Below are positions 1 through 8,935 of a stretch of DNA of 64,000 nt, one piece after another. Source of the stretch: Hyphomicrobiales bacterium (lineage in GTDB: Bacteria; Pseudomonadota; Alphaproteobacteria; Rhizobiales; Xanthobacteraceae); assembly GCA_017305555.1 (NCBI GenBank), contig JAFKKM010000028.1:1-64000 (forward strand). Direction: 5' to 3'. Made by a program: the position numbers and the translations under genes. Numbering within the stretch: position 1 is the first letter of the stretch; the number at the start of each line of letters is the position of its first letter. The notes under the pieces are model-generated. The model saw nothing but the letters and a program-made list of their open reading frames with translations, had not been told where the DNA came from and made no database searches.

Positions 1-194
1 CGTTGCGATGCCGGCGGGTCGAGCCACCGGACGATACAGAATCGCGGGGAGCCCCGCTCGTTCCACAGCGCCGACAATTCACGCGCAACTCTGGCAGGAG
101 CGAGGCGTTGGCTCGGCACAGCCGATCGCGCCGGATCGTCCCTGTAACGAGCCGGTTCCGGTGTCCGTATGGCCTCAGCGACAAGGAGACGAGG

Positions 195-317
195 ATGACG
201 AAGGACGATCTCGAGCAGGACGGCCCTTTCCAGCCGATCGACAGCGCGCCCAAGGACGGGCGGCTCATCATCGGCCGCGATGTGTTCTCGGAGAACTACA
301 AAAGCATTCTGGACTGA
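195..317 (+). CDS. Small hypothetical protein (40 aa)
   Basis: A short ORF begins at an ATG preceded by AAGGAGACGAGG, a good ribosome binding site 7-8 bases upstream, and stops at a TGA. The product has the stretch FQPIDSAPKDGRLIIGRD. The 'PIDSAPKDGR' phrase recurs at the start of many small phage-like or hypothetical proteins in Rhizobiales, but no function is known to me. The product is shorter than usual for those proteins and could be a truncated remnant. The next 350 bases hold only repeats and a terminator. I cannot assign a role. Confidence 0.45.
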   Translation: MTKDDLEQDGPFQPIDSAPKDGRLIIGRDVFSENYKSILD

Positions 318-509
318 AGACAGTGCCGACAATGTTGTGAATTCAAGCGTTGGTCGCTGCACTCCCTCTCCCGCTTGCGGCGGAGGGCCGGGGTGGGGGC
401 AAGGGAATGATAGCAGGGGCATTCTTTCGAAATGGCCCCCTCTCTGTCTCTCCCCCGCAAGCGGGAGAGAGGACCACAACATCAGCGCTGACTGCATCGT
501 CATATGAAG

Positions 510-538
510 AAGCCCGGACCGATGGTCCGGGCTTTTTT
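510..538 (+). terminator. Rho-independent terminator
   Basis: AAGCCCGGACC, a GAT loop and GGTCCGGGCTT form an 11-bp perfect stem followed by TTTTTT. The T tract is on the plus strand, so it best terminates rightward transcription, presumably from the small ORF at 195-317. On the minus strand the tail is only CTTCTTC, so it could also weakly stop leftward transcription from the acyl-CoA dehydrogenase gene. Confidence 0.8.
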
Positions 539-556
539 GTCATCGTGTGAATTTTG

Positions 557-642
557 CCGTCATTGCGAGCGAAGCGAAACAATCCAGAAAACCACAAAGC
601 AAAGACTGGATTGCTTCGTCGCGATCGCTCCTCGCAATGACG
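557..642. repeat. Palindromic dispersed repeat (CATTGCGAGCGAAGCGAAGC family), copy 1
   Basis: The left arm CGTCATTGCGAGCGAAGCGAAACAATCCAG (558-587) is nearly the reverse complement of the right arm CTGGATTGCTTCGTCGCGATCGCTCCTCGCAATGACG (606-642). The right arm has an insertion. A second copy lies at 62683-62764. This is a REP-like hairpin family seen in many Rhodopseudomonas and Bradyrhizobium genomes. It lies downstream of the leftward gene at 666-1937, where it could act as a 3' stabilising or terminating hairpin. Confidence 0.75.
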
Positions 643-665
643 ATCCCGTTCAGTCGCGCCTAACC

Positions 666-1937
666 TCAGGCGCGGTTCAACTCGTTGCGGCCGACGACCA
701 TCCAGTGCACCTCGTCCGGGCCGTCGGCGAAGCGCAGGTGGCGCACGTCCATGTACATCTCGGCGAGCGGCGTCCAGTTCGAGATGCCGGTGGCGCCGTG
801 CATCTGGATCGCCTGGTCGATGATGCGGCAGGCGCGCTCCGGCACCATGGCCTTGACCATCGAGACCCAGACGCGCGCTTCCTTGTTGCCGAGCACGTCC
901 ATCGCCTTGGCGGCCTTCAGCACCATCAGCCGCATCGCCTCGATCTCGCAGCGCGCCTGCGCGATGATCTGAAGGTTGCCGCCAAGATGTGCGATCTTCT
1001 TGCCGAAGGCTTCGCGGGTGAGACCGCGTTCGACCATGAGATCGAGTGCCTTCTCGGCCTTGCCGATGGTGCGCATACAGTGATGGATGCGGCCGGGGCC
1101 GAGGCGGAGCTGCGAAATCTCGAAGCCGCGGCCTTCGCCGAGCAGGATATTTTCCTTCGGCACGCGGACGTCGTTGAAGCGCATGTGCATGTGACCGCGC
1201 GGCGCGTGGTCGTGACCGAACACATGCATCGGCCCGATCACTTCGACGCCCGGCGTGTTGACCGGCACCAGGATCTGCGATTGCTGCTTGCTCGGCGCGG
1301 CGTTCGGGTTGGTCTTCACCATCACGATCATGATCTTGCAGCGTGGATCGCCGAGACCGGAGATGTAATATTTCTCGCCGTTGATGACCCACTCGTTGCC
1401 GTCGAGGCGCGCGGTGGTGGAGACGTTCTTGGCGTCCGACGAGGCAACCTTCGGCTCGGTCATCACATAGGCGGAACGGATTTCGCCGTTCAGCAGGGGT
1501 TCGAGCCACTGCTTCTTCTGCTCCTTGGTGCCGACCCGCTCCAGCACTTCCATGTTGCCGGTGTCCGGCGCCGAGCAGTTCATCGATTCAGAGCCGAGCG
1601 GATACTTGCCGAGTTCGGCGGCGATGAAGGCATAGTCGAGGTTCGAGAGACCTTCGCCGGTCTCGGAGTCCGGCAGGAAGAAGTTCCAGAGGCCCTCCGA
1701 CTTCGCCTGGCCCTTGATCTTGGCGAGTAGCTCAAGCTGCTTGTCGGTGAAGCTCCAGCGGTCGGTCTTGCCCTTGCCGGCGGCCTCGTATTCCGCCTGA
1801 ACCGGTGCAACCGTTTCCTTCAGGAACTTGCGGACGTGGTCGTAGAGTGGCCGCGCTTTCTCCGACATGCGGAGATCGTTGAGTTCGTCGTTCGGGTTGA
1901 GACCGAATCCGGTCGATGTGGTGGCGTGCATGTTCAT
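666..1937 (-). CDS. Acyl-CoA dehydrogenase family protein (ACAD10/11-like)
   Basis: A 423-residue flavoprotein predicted to oxidise acyl-CoA thioesters to enoyl-CoA in the cytoplasm, passing electrons to ETF. Visible features are the FAD-binding signature YVMTEPKVASSDA near residue 155, the middle beta-domain, and a C-terminal helical domain ending in RFADGPDEVH, the ending typical of the ACAD10/11 branch. The length matches that branch (about 400-430). The start is an ATG with GGAGGAAAT upstream (reverse strand). The gene stands alone: no enoyl-CoA hydratase or thiolase is adjacent, so the acyl substrate cannot be inferred. Confidence 0.9.
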   Translation of the reverse strand: MNMHATTSTGFGLNPNDELNDLRMSEKARPLYDHVRKFLKETVAPVQAEYEAAGKGKTDRWSFTDKQLELLAKIKGQAKSEGLWNFFLPDSETGEGLSNLDYAFIAAELGKYPLGSESMNCSAPDTGNMEVLERVGTKEQKKQWLEPLLNGEIRSAYVMTEPKVASSDAKNVSTTARLDGNEWVINGEKYYISGLGDPRCKIMIVMVKTNPNAAPSKQQSQILVPVNTPGVEVIGPMHVFGHDHAPRGHMHMRFNDVRVPKENILLGEGRGFEISQLRLGPGRIHHCMRTIGKAEKALDLMVERGLTREAFGKKIAHLGGNLQIIAQARCEIEAMRLMVLKAAKAMDVLGNKEARVWVSMVKAMVPERACRIIDQAIQMHGATGISNWTPLAEMYMDVRHLRFADGPDEVHWMVVGRNELNRA

Positions 1938-2169
1938 GATACCCGATTTCCTCCGCGCGAAATTTCAAGATGTGTCGATGAATGTCTCGCCGCGAGATTG
2001 AAGGGCGCGCCCCGGCTAGTCAATCCATCGCTGCGTGCGTCGGAGCAAAGTCCAACCTGCGGAACGCCGTCGGCGCGCCAGATGACGAGGCGCGGCGTCG
2101 CGGGCGCGATCGCCGACGATGACTTCCATGCGTCCCAGCCGGCGCAAGCGCGTGAGAGCGGCAGACGGG

Positions 2170-2640
2170 TCACAGCAGATAGTTCGTCGGCACCGCCGTG
2201 GTGAACTTCAGCTCTTCCATCGAGATGGACGAACTGATCTGCGAGAACTCCAGCTTCTCGATCATGGCCTTGTAGACTTGGTCGTAAGCGGCGACGTCGG
2301 GGACCAGCACTTTCAGAATGTAATCGACTGTGCCGGTCAACCGATAGGCCTCGACGATCTGCGGGATGCTCTCGATCATCTGGCGGAATTTGACGAGCCA
2401 CGCCATTTCGTGGCGCGGCGCCGTGACGGAGATAAAAACCGTCATCGGTACGCCGGCTCGCCTCGGATCGACCAGCGTCACGCGCTTGCGAATGACGCCG
2501 GCCTCCTCCATCCGCCGGATACGACGCCAGCACGGCGTCTGCGACAACCCGACTTCCTCCGCGATCTCGCCGACGGGCCGATCGCGTTGCTGAAGGAGAT
2601 CGAGAATCTTCCGGTCGATCTCGTCGAAGCTTGTCGTCAT
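2170..2640 (-). CDS. Lrp/AsnC family transcriptional regulator
   Basis: A 156-residue regulator with an N-terminal helix-turn-helix (residues about 5-60, with VGEIAEEVGLSQTPCWRRI as the recognition region) and a C-terminal RAM/AsnC ligand-binding domain. The start ATG overlaps the stop of the upstream VOC gene (ATGA), so the two are co-transcribed. The pair faces the ABC transporter/cysteine operon across a 246-bp promoter region. Known Lrp-family regulators of cysteine catabolism (DecR/CcrR type) are cysteine-responsive. By position this protein is the likely regulator of the facing operon, perhaps sensing cysteine or a related amino acid. That ligand is inference. Confidence 0.9.
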   Translation of the reverse strand: MTTSFDEIDRKILDLLQQRDRPVGEIAEEVGLSQTPCWRRIRRMEEAGVIRKRVTLVDPRRAGVPMTVFISVTAPRHEMAWLVKFRQMIESIPQIVEAYRLTGTVDYILKVLVPDVAAYDQVYKAMIEKLEFSQISSSISMEELKFTTAVPTNYLL

Positions 2641-3503
2641 CGCTGGATGAACTCCATCAGCGTGCCGCCGGCATCGGCCGGCGAGACGAAAACGCTTTTC
2701 CCGGTGTTGCTCTTGGTGAAGCCGATCGATTTCGATTGCAGATGGGCTTGCGTCTTCGCGATGTCGTCGACGGCGATCTGAAGCGCGGCGAAGGCTCCGT
2801 GCAGGATTTTTTCGGCGTCCATCCCGGTGTAATATTCGGTGATCGTCGCTGGCGTCATGCATGTGATCGATGCCGACTTTTCACCGGTCGTCACCGAGAA
2901 CTTATTGTCCGCGCCCTGAACGCGTCCTGCCGCGTACAGGCGGGCAAACGCGCGCGCCGTATCTTCCGGAGACGCGGATGCGACGACGATGCCTGCGAGC
3001 GCAATCGCGCCGTTGGCGTGGGTCATCAGTTCGGGCCGCCAGACCATGTCCCGGGTCTTGTGCTGGCACATGAACATTTCGCCGGTCGGCACTTCGCGCG
3101 GCTCGAACGTCGTGACGGCGAAGGCCGCGGTGCCGGTGCTGCCGTCGGGCAGGGGCAGCGGGCGAGAGAAATCCATGACCTCGCTGGTTGCGATCCCGAG
3201 TTCGGCCAGCGCGGTGCGTGCGGCGTGCGCATCGCCGATGCGGCAGGCGATCGACGACATGCCTTCGCCGTTCTTGGCCAGGGCCTCCCGCTTGCTGGCG
3301 TTGCGCGGCGTTTCCGCGATCATGCCCAGCAGCTCGAAATAGTCGTCCTGCAAGATGATCGTGTAATTCGCGCTGCCCATATGCGGACTGTGCGTGCCGC
3401 GCGGTGAAAGCGTGAAGCCGAGCGCGGCGAAGCGTTTGGCTGAAGCATCCAGATCGGAAACCAGGAGGACGATGTGGTCGATGCCTTTGACAGGATGGGT
3501 CAT
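2637..3503 (-). CDS. VOC-superfamily protein (glyoxalase-like domain)
   Basis: A 288-residue protein starting GIDHIVLLVSDLDAS after about five residues, the typical opening of a vicinal oxygen chelate/glyoxalase-like domain. A second, weaker half runs to a C-terminal VSPADAGGTLMEFIQR, which also looks like a VOC metal-ligand Glu end. VOC proteins bind a divalent metal and act as lyases, isomerases or dioxygenases; the exact reaction here is unknown. The ATG at 3503 is preferred over an upstream TTG at 3524 because GAGAAG lies 6 bases before it. It forms a leftward operon with the Lrp regulator and shares the divergent promoter region with the ABC transporter genes, so a link to the same pathway is likely. 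Confidence 0.8.
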   Translation of the reverse strand: MTHPVKGIDHIVLLVSDLDASAKRFAALGFTLSPRGTHSPHMGSANYTIILQDDYFELLGMIAETPRNASKREALAKNGEGMSSIACRIGDAHAARTALAELGIATSEVMDFSRPLPLPDGSTGTAAFAVTTFEPREVPTGEMFMCQHKTRDMVWRPELMTHANGAIALAGIVVASASPEDTARAFARLYAAGRVQGADNKFSVTTGEKSASITCMTPATITEYYTGMDAEKILHGAFAALQIAVDDIAKTQAHLQSKSIGFTKSNTGKSVFVSPADAGGTLMEFIQR

Positions 3504-3749
3504 GTGATGCTTCTCAGTGATCAAGGAATGGGTCAGGGATCTGTCTTTGCAGCGTAGTTTATTTATCTACGAAATGTCCATATCGCGACATATCATATCT
3601 AGTGATTAGCTCAGATAATGGATTGAAGGTGCGATACTAATCTGATTTCGTAGTTTTATTGACATTGCGTGACAGGTAACGGAGCATTGCCGTATACCGC
3701 CGGGATGCAGGCGCAGCTTGCGGGATTTTCCAAGCCAGGAGGAGAATAA
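3504..3749. promoter_or_regulatory. Divergent promoter/operator region of the transporter-cysteine locus
   Basis: This AT-rich stretch separates the leftward VOC-lrp genes from the rightward operon. It contains an exact 9-bp inverted repeat, CTACGAAAT at 3567-3575 and ATTTCGTAG at 3645-3653, plus local inverted repeats CGTAG/CTACG (3553-3571) and ATGTC/GACAT (3574-3592). Such spaced palindromic sites suit an Lrp-family octamer that wraps DNA, but binding is inferred. A TTGACA at 3659-3664 could be a -35 box for the rightward operon; no good -10 box is visible at the proper spacing. The first gene has a strong AGGAGGAG at 3737-3744. Confidence 0.5.
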
Positions 3750-5336
3750 ATGCGAGGGATGAGGGGGCGGCTTTTGCTGCTGGGTGGCGCGCTGTGCGTT
3801 GTTGCGGCCACGGCGCAAGCCGAGGAAGTCAAGCGCGGCGGAACCGTGGTCATTCACATGGTTTCAGAGCAGGGCGTGTTGAATCCCGCGCTGCGTGCGT
3901 CGACCGGCGTTTATCAGATCAGCGGTAAAATCATGGAGCCGTTGATCGACAAGACCTACGACGGCTATGTCGGCGTTCTCGCCACCGAATGGTCGTCGTC
4001 CAAGGACGGCAAGGCGATCACCTTCAAGCTGCGCGAAGGCGTGAAGTGGCACGACGGCAAGCCGTTCACCTGCGATGACGTTGCCTTCACCGCGATGAAC
4101 CTGTGGAAGAAGCTGCTGAACTATTCCACGACGCTGCAAGCGAACCTGGAAGCGGTCGATTGCCCGACCCCGCACACCGCGGTCTTCAAGTATTCAAAGC
4201 CGATGCCGCTCGAGCTGCTGGTGGCGGCGATGCCGGACCTCGGCCATCCGGTGCCGAAGCATCTCTATGAAGGTACCGACATCCTCAAGAACCCCTACAA
4301 CCAGAAGCCGGTCGGCACCGGGCCGTTCAAGTTCGTGGAATACAAGCGCGGCGAATACATCATCGCGGAGCGCAACAAGGACTACTGGCGCGGCAAGCAA
4401 TATCCGTATCTCGACCGCGTCATCTGGCGTTTCATTCCGGACAAGGCGGCCGCTGCTGCCGCGTTGGAAGCCGGCGAAATCCACGAATCCGGCTTCAACG
4501 GCATTTCCATGGAAGACATGGTGCGCCTGAGCAAGGATCCGCGCTTCGACGTCGGATCGAAGGGCTTCGAGAACAACGTCGCCCACTCCACGGTCGAATT
4601 CAATCTTCGCAATCCGATCCTCGCCGACATTCGCGTTCGTCAGGCGATCTATCACGCGCTCGATATCGATTTCGCGTTGAAGACGATCATGCGCGGCTAC
4701 GGCAAACCCGGCCGGGGTCCGATCCCCAGCACGGCGGGTGCCAACTATACCGACAACGTGCCGACCTACGCTTACGATCTTGACAAGGCGAAAGCCCTGC
4801 TCGACGAAGCCGGCTACAAGCCGGACGCCAATGGCATCCGCTTCAAGCTCAAGCATCGTCCGGCGCCGTGGGGTGAGTACACCCAGTTGTGGGGCGAGTA
4901 TTATGCCCAGGCCCTGAAGAAGATCGGGATCGCCGTCGAACTCGTCACCAACGACGCGCCGGGCTTCCTCAACGGCGTCTATCGTGACCACGATTTCGAT
5001 ACCGCCAATGGCTGGCATCAGTTCCGCGCCGACCCGGCCGTCTCCACCACGGTCTGGTTGCGCTCCGGTGCTCCGGTCGGCACCGCGTGGTCCAATCAGT
5101 TCGGCTACAAGTCCGACAAGATGGATGGCCTGATCGATGCGGCGGCGGCCGAACTCGACCCGGCCAAGCGGGCGGATCTCTATCATCAAGTCCAGAAGCT
5201 GGAGATGACGGACCTGCCCGTGATCTTCGCCATCGAGCATCCGTTCCTCGCCATCACCAGCAAGAAGCTCAAGAACCACCACAATACGCCGCGGTGGGAT
5301 TCGTCGAGCTGGTACGACCTGTGGCTTGATCAATAA
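3750..5336 (+). CDS. ABC transporter substrate-binding protein, family 5 (peptide/nickel type)
   Basis: A 528-residue periplasmic solute-binding protein of the DppA/OppA class. A Sec signal peptide covers residues 1-24 (cleavage after AQA). The mature part shows the family pattern: a 'LATEWSSSKDGKAITFKLREG' type beta region near residue 75 and 'VKWHDGKPFTCDDVAFT' near 100. The KPVGTGPFKFVEY motif lies near 185. The length is normal. It is the first gene of a long operon, 55 bases ahead of the permease. Family 5 proteins bind peptides, opines, glutathione, nickel complexes and similar solutes. Given the downstream cysteine genes, an N-substituted cysteine or thiazoline compound is a reasonable guess. 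Confidence 0.92.
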   Translation: MRGMRGRLLLLGGALCVVAATAQAEEVKRGGTVVIHMVSEQGVLNPALRASTGVYQISGKIMEPLIDKTYDGYVGVLATEWSSSKDGKAITFKLREGVKWHDGKPFTCDDVAFTAMNLWKKLLNYSTTLQANLEAVDCPTPHTAVFKYSKPMPLELLVAAMPDLGHPVPKHLYEGTDILKNPYNQKPVGTGPFKFVEYKRGEYIIAERNKDYWRGKQYPYLDRVIWRFIPDKAAAAAALEAGEIHESGFNGISMEDMVRLSKDPRFDVGSKGFENNVAHSTVEFNLRNPILADIRVRQAIYHALDIDFALKTIMRGYGKPGRGPIPSTAGANYTDNVPTYAYDLDKAKALLDEAGYKPDANGIRFKLKHRPAPWGEYTQLWGEYYAQALKKIGIAVELVTNDAPGFLNGVYRDHDFDTANGWHQFRADPAVSTTVWLRSGAPVGTAWSNQFGYKSDKMDGLIDAAAAELDPAKRADLYHQVQKLEMTDLPVIFAIEHPFLAITSKKLKNHHNTPRWDSSSWYDLWLDQ

Positions 5337-5391
5337 GGCGATCGGCCAGGGCGCCCGACGCCCTGGCCGCTTCCAATAGAGCATTCGCGAT

Positions 5392-6381
5392 ATGAGCCTT
5401 CCGGTTCCCCCGCTCCTGACCTACACCGTGCGCCGCGTGGTCCAGGCGATTCCGATCATCATCCTGATCATGATCGGCAGTTTTCTCCTGATCAAGCTCG
5501 CTCCCGGCGATACGGTCGACGCGCTTGTCGGCGACATGGGCGGTGCGGACCCGGCGTTCATCGCCAGATTGCGCGCCGAATACGGTCTCGATGAATCGGT
5601 GATGGTTCAGCTTTGGCGCTACATGCTGAAGCTCGCGCAATTCGATTTCGGCTGGTCCTACGTCTACGAGCAGCCCGTCATCACGGTGCTGATGTCGCGC
5701 ATCGGCAACACCATGCTGCTGATGGCCAGTTCGCTGGCGATGGCGTTTACGTTCGGCGTAGCGCTCGGCGCGATCGCCGCGCGGCGCGCCTATTCGTGGA
5801 CCGACAACATGATCTCGACGCTCGGCCTCGTCTTCTACGCCATGCCGTCGTTCTTTCTCAGCCTGCTGTTGATCCTGATTTTCTCGGTGAAGCTCGGCTG
5901 GCTGCCGGTCGGCGGCATCCGTACCATCGGCGCATTCAAGACCGGATGGGCGGACGTGGCCGACGTCGCGCGGCATCTGGTAATGCCGACCGCCGCGCTG
6001 TCGCTGATTTATCTCGCCTTCTACATGCGGCTGATGCGGACCAGCGTGCTGGAGGTGATGGACCTCGATTTCGTCCGCACCGCGCGCGCCAAGGGGGCGG
6101 GTGGGGCGCGGCTGATGTTCCATCATGTCATGCGCAACGCGCTGCTGCCGGTGGTGACGCTGCTGGGCCTGCAATTCTCCACCGTGCTCGGCGGCTCTGT
6201 CATCGTCGAAACCATCTTTTCTCTGCCGGGGATCGGACAGCTTGCCTACACCTCCGTCGTCAAGCGCGACCTCAATACGCTGATGGGGATCATCGCCATC
6301 AGCTCGATCATCGTTGTGATCGTCAATGTGGTGACCGATCTCGTCTATGCCTGGCTCGACCCACGGATCGAACTGAAATGA
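5392..6381 (+). CDS. ABC transporter permease (DppB-like)
   Basis: A 329-residue inner-membrane permease with about six membrane segments. The first is at residues 18-40 (IPIIILIMIGSFLLIKLAPG). The EAA loop, which contacts the ATPase, is seen as RTARAKGAGGARLMFHHVMR near residues 225-245. The conserved GDT and 'YGLDESVMVQLWRYM' stretch follow the first helix as in DppB/OppB. Its stop overlaps the start of the next permease by 4 bases (ATGA), so translation is coupled. It forms the transport channel with the downstream permease. Confidence 0.92.
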   Translation: MSLPVPPLLTYTVRRVVQAIPIIILIMIGSFLLIKLAPGDTVDALVGDMGGADPAFIARLRAEYGLDESVMVQLWRYMLKLAQFDFGWSYVYEQPVITVLMSRIGNTMLLMASSLAMAFTFGVALGAIAARRAYSWTDNMISTLGLVFYAMPSFFLSLLLILIFSVKLGWLPVGGIRTIGAFKTGWADVADVARHLVMPTAALSLIYLAFYMRLMRTSVLEVMDLDFVRTARAKGAGGARLMFHHVMRNALLPVVTLLGLQFSTVLGGSVIVETIFSLPGIGQLAYTSVVKRDLNTLMGIIAISSIIVVIVNVVTDLVYAWLDPRIELK

Positions 6382-7274
6382 GCCTTCCGGACACAACCAT
6401 CGCACCGGATTCCCTGCCGGATATCAATCTGACGCCGGCGCGCAGCCTCGTGCTCTGGCGCCGCTTCCGCCGAAACCGGGCCGCCGTGTTGGGTCTCGCC
6501 CTGTTCGTGATCGTCGTGCTGATGGCGGCGTTTGCCGATGTGGTCACGCCCGGCGATCCGCTTCGCAACGCCGGCCCGCCGCTGACGGCGCCGCTGGTGC
6601 TGGCCGCCAACCCGCTGGGGACCGATCAACTTGGCCGCGACATCATGGCGGGCATCTTTCATGGCGCGCGCATCTCGCTGATCATCGGCGTCGTCGCCAC
6701 GCTGATCTCGATCGTGATCGGCGTGGTGATCGGTGCGGTCGCCGGTTACTTCGGCGGCAAGATCGATGGCGCGCTGATGCGTGTCACCGAAGCCTTCCAG
6801 ACCATTCCGAGCTTCATTCTTCTGCTCACGCTGGTCGCCATCTTCGGCTCGAGTATCCAGAATATCGTGATCGCCATCGGCATCGTGTCGTGGACCGCGC
6901 CGGCGCGGATGGTGCGCGCGGAGTTCATGTCGCTGCGTCAGCGTGAGTTCGTCGACGCCGCGCGCAATCTCGGCGTCAGCGACGTGTCGATCATTTTCCG
7001 TGAGATTCTGCCGAATGCACTGCCGCCGGTGATCGTTTTCGCGTCGGTGGTGATGGCGACATCGATCCTGATGGAAAGCGCGCTGGCCTTTCTCGGGCTT
7101 GGCGATCCGAACTACGCGAGCTGGGGTAATATGATCGGTCAGGGCCGCGCGGTCTTGCGCACGGCATGGTTCTGTTCGGTCATTCCGGGCGTGGCGATCC
7201 TTCTCACGGTGCTGTCGTTCAGCCTGATGGGCGAAGGCCTCAACGATGCACTCAATCCGAGGCAGAAGACATGA
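6378..7274 (+). CDS. ABC transporter permease (DppC-like)
   Basis: A 298-residue second permease. The chosen ATG overlaps the stop of the preceding gene; a much longer upstream ORF in this frame is an artefact running through the first permease. It has the short N-terminal cytoplasmic segment with LVLWRRFRRNRAAVLG before helix 1, as in DppC/OppC, the LGTDQLGRDI motif near residue 80, and an EAA loop (VDAARNLGVSDVSIIFREIL) near 195. The stop overlaps the ATPase start by 4 bases. Confidence 0.92.
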   Translation: MSLPDTTIAPDSLPDINLTPARSLVLWRRFRRNRAAVLGLALFVIVVLMAAFADVVTPGDPLRNAGPPLTAPLVLAANPLGTDQLGRDIMAGIFHGARISLIIGVVATLISIVIGVVIGAVAGYFGGKIDGALMRVTEAFQTIPSFILLLTLVAIFGSSIQNIVIAIGIVSWTAPARMVRAEFMSLRQREFVDAARNLGVSDVSIIFREILPNALPPVIVFASVVMATSILMESALAFLGLGDPNYASWGNMIGQGRAVLRTAWFCSVIPGVAILLTVLSFSLMGEGLNDALNPRQKT

Positions 7275-8911
7275 CCGGCGAACGGAAGACCATTCTCGAT
7301 GTTCGCGATCTTCAGATCGTTCTGCCGGCCGGCGGCGATCGTCCTTATGCGCTGTCGGATTTCAACCTGACCGTCGGCGAGGCCGAGATCGTGTGTCTTG
7401 TCGGCGAGAGCGGTTCCGGCAAGTCTCTCGCGGCCAATGCGGTGATGCGGCTTCTGCCCGAACCGCATGTGCGCGTCTCGCAGGGAGCGATCAGCCTTTG
7501 CGGGCAGGATCTGCTGTCGCTGCCGGAGGCCGGGATGCGCGCCATTCGCGGCGACCGGATGGCGATGATCTTTCAGGAGCCGATGACGGCGCTCAACCCG
7601 CAGAAGAGTGTAGGCTGGCAGATCGACGAGGTGCTGAAGCTGCACACCAGGCTGAGCAAGGCCGAGCGCAAGGCGCGGACGCTGGAGATTCTCCGCGACG
7701 TGCATATTCCCGATCCGGCGTCGACCTACAACGCCTATCCGCACCAGATTTCCGGCGGACAGCGCCAGCGCGTGATGATCGCGATGGCGCTGGTGCTCAA
7801 GCCCCAACTGATTATCGCGGACGAGCCGACCACCGCGCTCGACGTCACCACGCAAAAGCAGATCCTGAAACTCATCAAGGATCTGCAACAGGCACAGGGC
7901 ACCGGCATCCTGTTCATCACCCACGATTTCGGCGTGGTGGCGGAAATCGCGGATCGTATCGCGGTGCTTCGTCTCGGCGAACTGGTGGAGCAGGGACCGG
8001 CCAGCCAGATCCTTCTGAATCCGCAGCATCCCTATACGCGGAAACTGATCGCCGCCGTGCCCGCGTTGACGCCGCCGCCCGAGAAGCCGGTGTCGAACGA
8101 ACCGGTGGTGCTCGAAGCGAAAGACCTGCGCAAGACCTTCGCGGCACGCGGCGGCTTCCTGTCCGGCAAGCGTGCCCCGGTGATGGCGGTGAAGGATTTG
8201 TCGTTCCAGCTTCGTCGCGGCGAAACGCTGGGCGTGGTCGGTGAAAGCGGCTCCGGCAAGACCACCGTGTCGCGCATCGTGACGCGGCTTCTGGAGTCGG
8301 ACAGCGGCGAGGTGCGTATCGACGGACGCGACCTGTTGTCCGCGTCACGATCCGAGTTGCGGGCGCTGCGGAAGGACATCCAGATGGTGTTCCAGGATCC
8401 GATGGCGTCGCTCAATCCGCGCCGGCGTGTGGTGGAGCTGATTGCGCAGGGACCGATCGTTCAGGGCGTTGCAAGAAGTGTTGCGCACGCCCGCGCTCGT
8501 GAATTGCTGGCACTGGTCGAATTGCCGCCAGCCGCCGCCGAGCGCTACCCGCACGAGTTCTCAGGCGGCCAGCGTCAGCGCATCGGCATCGCGCGTGCGC
8601 TTGCGATGGAGCCGCGCGTGATCGTCGCCGACGAACCGGTGTCCGCGCTGGACGTGTCGGTGCAGGCGCAGGTTCTCAAACTTCTGGCCGATCTTCGCGA
8701 CCGTCTGCATCTGTCGCTGCTGTTCGTGACGCACGACCTGCGAGTCGCGGCGCAGCTTTGCGACAAGGTGATCGTGATGTCGAAGGGCGAGATCGTCGAA
8801 GCCGGTCCGACCGCGCGGGTCTTCGCCCATCCGGAACATTCCTACACGCGCTCCTTGCTGGATTCGATTCCGGGTCGCGACTGGGAGCCGCCCGTTCGCA
8901 ACGTGGCGTGA
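7271..8911 (+). CDS. Fused dipeptide-type ABC transporter ATPase (DppD-DppF fusion)
   Basis: A 546-residue protein with two complete nucleotide-binding domains in one chain. Domain 1 has Walker A GESGSGKS (residues 45-52), signature SGGQRQRV and Walker [10 protein letters not shown]. Domain 2 has GESGSGKTT, signature [10 protein letters not shown] and ADEPVSALD. Each domain is followed by the oligopeptide-transporter tail ([15 protein letters not shown]). Most homologous systems use two separate ATPases; fusions like GsiA are common for glutathione and peptide importers. It energises the preceding permeases. The ATG overlaps the upstream stop. Confidence 0.93.
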   Translation: MTGERKTILDVRDLQIVLPAGGDRPYALSDFNLTVGEAEIVCLVGESGSGKSLAANAVMRLLPEPHVRVSQGAISLCGQDLLSLPEAGMRAIRGDRMAMIFQEPMTALNPQKSVGWQIDEVLKLHTRLSKAERKARTLEILRDVHIPDPASTYNAYPHQISGGQRQRVMIAMALVLKPQLIIADEPTTALDVTTQKQILKLIKDLQQAQGTGILFITHDFGVVAEIADRIAVLRLGELVEQGPASQILLNPQHPYTRKLIAAVPALTPPPEKPVSNEPVVLEAKDLRKTFAARGGFLSGKRAPVMAVKDLSFQLRRGETLGVVGESGSGKTTVSRIVTRLLESDSGEVRIDGRDLLSASRSELRALRKDIQMVFQDPMASLNPRRRVVELIAQGPIVQGVARSVAHARARELLALVELPPAAAERYPHEFSGGQRQRIGIARALAMEPRVIVADEPVSALDVSVQAQVLKLLADLRDRLHLSLLFVTHDLRVAAQLCDKVIVMSKGEIVEAGPTARVFAHPEHSYTRSLLDSIPGRDWEPPVRNVA

Positions 8912-8935
8912 CCGATAATTGGTTTTAAGGATCGA

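Larger units (their letters stand above)
318..665. repeat. Gap between genes made of intergenic repeat elements
   Basis: No convincing gene is present. Two arms of one inverted repeat family (CCCTCTCCCGCTTGCGG near 363-379 and CCCCGCAAGCGGGAGAGAGG near 454-473) flank the sequence from 380 to 453. A second palindromic element lies at 557-642, and a terminator at 510-538 sits between them. All these families are common as dispersed intergenic repeats in Bradyrhizobium-type genomes. ORFs called across this stretch are by-products of the repeats. Confidence 0.7.

Noticed and set aside
1..194. ORFs reading from the window edge
   Set aside because: Two overlapping frames with basic low-complexity translations and no recognisable domain; the only supported start is the small ORF at 195.
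343..1509. 388-codon minus-strand ORF extending over the repeats and acyl-CoA dehydrogenase
   Set aside because: Frame-shifted shadow of the dehydrogenase continued into intergenic repeats.
5613..7274. 553-residue ORF as a single long permease
   Set aside because: Its first 255 residues are the first permease read in the wrong frame. The real second permease starts at 6378, overlapping the preceding stop.
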